Assembly: GCA_029960905.1 (NCBI GenBank)
Contig: JASBVU010000141.1
Location: 1-5,638, forward strand
Length of the DNA stretch: 5,638 nt
Source of the DNA: Thermoanaerobacterium sp.
GTDB taxonomy: Bacteria; Bacillota; Thermoanaerobacteria; Thermoanaerobacterales; Thermoanaerobacteraceae
Direction: 5' to 3'
Shown: in pieces, positions 4,334 to 5,638 of the stretch
How positions within the stretch are numbered: the first letter of the stretch is position 1
Layout: each line of letters begins with the position of its first letter
Made by a program: the position numbers and the translations under genes
Notes under the pieces: generated by a model
Databases searched by the model: none
Told to the model about the DNA's origin: nothing
The model's input: only the letters and a program-made list of their open reading frames with translations

Positions 4334-5233
4334 ATGTTAAGCTTAAGTAAAGGAAAATCTTTATCTGACGTATTATTTGATGCAATTGTATATTTACTGT
4401 GTGCTTTGATATTTTTAGTAATTGCTTATCCAGTATATTTTGTTGTTATTGCTTCTATAAGTGATGCAAATCTTGTTGCACAAGGGCACGTTACTATATT
4501 CCCAAAAGGTGTAAGCCTGTTTGGATATCAAAAAGTATTTGAAGATGAGAGAATTTGGATAGGATATAGAAATACAATTATTTATACTATATTAGGTACT
4601 ACTTTTAGTATGATTTTAACATTGCCAGCAGCTTATTCACTCTCAAGACCTGAATTTCGTGCTAGAAGGTTTATAATGTTCTTTTTTGCTTTTACTATGT
4701 TTTTTAATGGAGGTTTAATACCAACATATATATTGATAAAAAATCTAGGACTTGACAATACTATATGGGTATTTGTTATTCCGTTTGCCGTTAATGTTTA
4801 TAATCTTATTGTTACTCGTTCGTTTTTTGAGAATTCGATACCAAAGGAATTATATGAGTCTGCCACTTTGGATGGATGTTCTCATTTTCGTTTTTTCACA
4901 TCAATTGTTTTACCTCTTTCTAATGCAATTATTTCAGTTATTGCTTTGTATTATATAGTAGCTAAATGGAACGACTTTTTTACGGGTCTTATCTATATCA
5001 GAGATAAAAACTTAGTACCACTTCAGTTAGTATTGCGTGATATATTAATTGCAAATCAAGTATTTAAAGAAGGAGTAGGATTAGGTGGTGAAGCTGGTGG
5101 ATATGCTCAAAGGTATGCTGATGCAGTAAAGTATGCCATAATAATTGTTTCAACATTACCTGTTATAGTATTTTACCCATTTGTGCAGAAATATTTTGAA
5201 AAAGGTGTTATGATTGGGGCAATAAAAGGATAA
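4334..5233 (+). CDS. lplC: ABC sugar transporter permease, LplC/YtcP type
   Basis: This 299-residue membrane subunit is the second half of the sugar channel. It has six predicted membrane segments (about 17-40, 81-103, 112-135, 143-163, 190-215, 266-285). The EAA-type loop LYESATLDGCSHFRFFTSIV continues to LP (about 173-194), with the key Gly at 181, and would contact the ATPase. AYSLSRPEFRARR (100-112) after the second segment and the C-terminal KGVMIGAIKG are typical of the LplC/YtcP group. GGGAGG at 4318-4323 precedes the ATG by 10 nt. The gene ends 28 nt before the glycosidase gene, so the two are probably cotranscribed. No ATPase gene lies in the window; members of this group normally use a shared MsmX-like ATPase encoded elsewhere. 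The symbol is a family-level assignment. Confidence 0.92.
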   Translation: MLSLSKGKSLSDVLFDAIVYLLCALIFLVIAYPVYFVVIASISDANLVAQGHVTIFPKGVSLFGYQKVFEDERIWIGYRNTIIYTILGTTFSMILTLPAAYSLSRPEFRARRFIMFFFAFTMFFNGGLIPTYILIKNLGLDNTIWVFVIPFAVNVYNLIVTRSFFENSIPKELYESATLDGCSHFRFFTSIVLPLSNAIISVIALYYIVAKWNDFFTGLIYIRDKNLVPLQLVLRDILIANQVFKEGVGLGGEAGGYAQRYADAVKYAIIIVSTLPVIVFYPFVQKYFEKGVMIGAIKG

Positions 5234-5261
5234 AGGGTTTGATCTGGAGGGGGAGTAGTAT

Positions 5262-5638
5262 ATGGCTAGCAATTATATTATTAACTCGTTTGAATATAGA
5301 AATGTAGTATTAAAAGATAGTCATTGGAAAAAACAATTTGATACAACAGTTGAGTATTATCTTGCTATTCCTAATGAGAGCTTGCTTTATCCTTTTAGAA
5401 AAAAAGCAGGGTTGCCATCTCCTGGACAGCCGTTAGCTGGATGGTATGGGACTGTCCCCAGTATATTTGGACAAATATTAGGGGCTTTTTCAAAAATGTA
5501 TAGAATTACTGAAGATTATAGGATAAAAGAAAAGGCTTTGTATCTTATAAAGGAATGGGAAAAATGTGTGGATAAAGAGCCTAGTTTGTTAAAGAATGAT
5601 TCATATGTATTTGATAAACTCCTTGGAGGTTTATTGGA
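5262..5638 (+). CDS. DUF1680/GH127-like glycosidase, N-terminal fragment
   Basis: An ATG preceded by GGAGGGGGAG (5246-5255) opens a frame that runs off the window after 125 codons. The translated start (NSFEYRNVVLKDSHWKKQFD, then IPNESLLYPFRKKAGLPSPG, GWYGTVPSIFGQILGAFSKM and a YVFDKLLGGL near the edge) is the usual N-terminal pattern of the DUF1680 family, which includes GH127 beta-L-arabinofuranosidases and related GH families. No signal peptide is seen, so the enzyme should be cytoplasmic and act on imported oligosaccharides. The catalytic cysteine and zinc-ligand region lies beyond the window, so specificity for arabinose is not established. It is the fourth gene of the apparent transporter operon. 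Confidence 0.82.
   Translation, partial: MASNYIINSFEYRNVVLKDSHWKKQFDTTVEYYLAIPNESLLYPFRKKAGLPSPGQPLAGWYGTVPSIFGQILGAFSKMYRITEDYRIKEKALYLIKEWEKCVDKEPSLLKNDSYVFDKLLGGLL

Noticed and set aside
4752..4958. 68-codon hydrophobic + strand frame inside the second permease
   Set aside because: It is an out-of-frame shadow of a membrane protein; the conserved EAA loop is in the main frame.

Overview
The window is AT-rich (roughly one third G+C by eye). It has strong AGGAGG-type ribosome binding sites, a TTGACA/TATACT promoter and a lipoprotein-type sugar uptake system, all of which point to a low-GC Gram-positive, most likely a polysaccharide-degrading member of the Clostridia. All supported genes lie on the + strand and form part of a carbohydrate utilization locus.

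Layout: positions 1-279 hold the C-terminal end of a glycoside hydrolase, best matched to a GH36 alpha-galactosidase. A gene-free stretch of about 1.26 kb follows (280-1539). Then come an LplA/YtcQ-type solute-binding lipoprotein (1540-3207), an LplB-type permease (about 3327-4289), an LplC/YtcP-type permease (4334-5233) and the first 125 codons of a DUF1680/GH127-like glycosidase (5262 to the window end). The last three genes are closely spaced, each has a strong Shine-Dalgarno sequence, and they read as one operon. The lipoprotein would capture an oligosaccharide outside the cell, the two permeases would carry it across the membrane, and the flanking glycosidases would trim it. No ATPase is encoded here, as is usual for this transporter group, which borrows a shared MsmX/UgpC-like ATPase.

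The unusual part is the gene-free stretch. It carries a near-perfect sigma-A promoter at 594-622, over 900 nt upstream of the first transporter gene. Downstream lie several strong inverted repeats: 663-698, 962-993, a 27-bp-arm repeat spanning 1021-1137, 1228-1261, and a 17-bp hairpin at 1290-1328. In the two longest (1021-1137 and 1290-1328) every departure from Watson-Crick pairing is a G.U pair, which suggests RNA-level structure. There are also two short tandem repeats, two orphan Shine-Dalgarno sequences (one identical to the core of the STAB-SD mRNA stabilizer), a second weaker promoter candidate at 1424-1453, and an operator-like motif AAAACGTTNNCAA present twice (on the strong promoter and at 1370). 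This may be a long structured leader or a separate non-coding RNA followed by the transporter promoter; the sequence alone cannot decide.

A second RNA element, a 14-bp hairpin without a T-tract between the lipoprotein and permease genes, probably allows the binding protein to be made in excess of the membrane subunits. The protein-coding content itself is ordinary.
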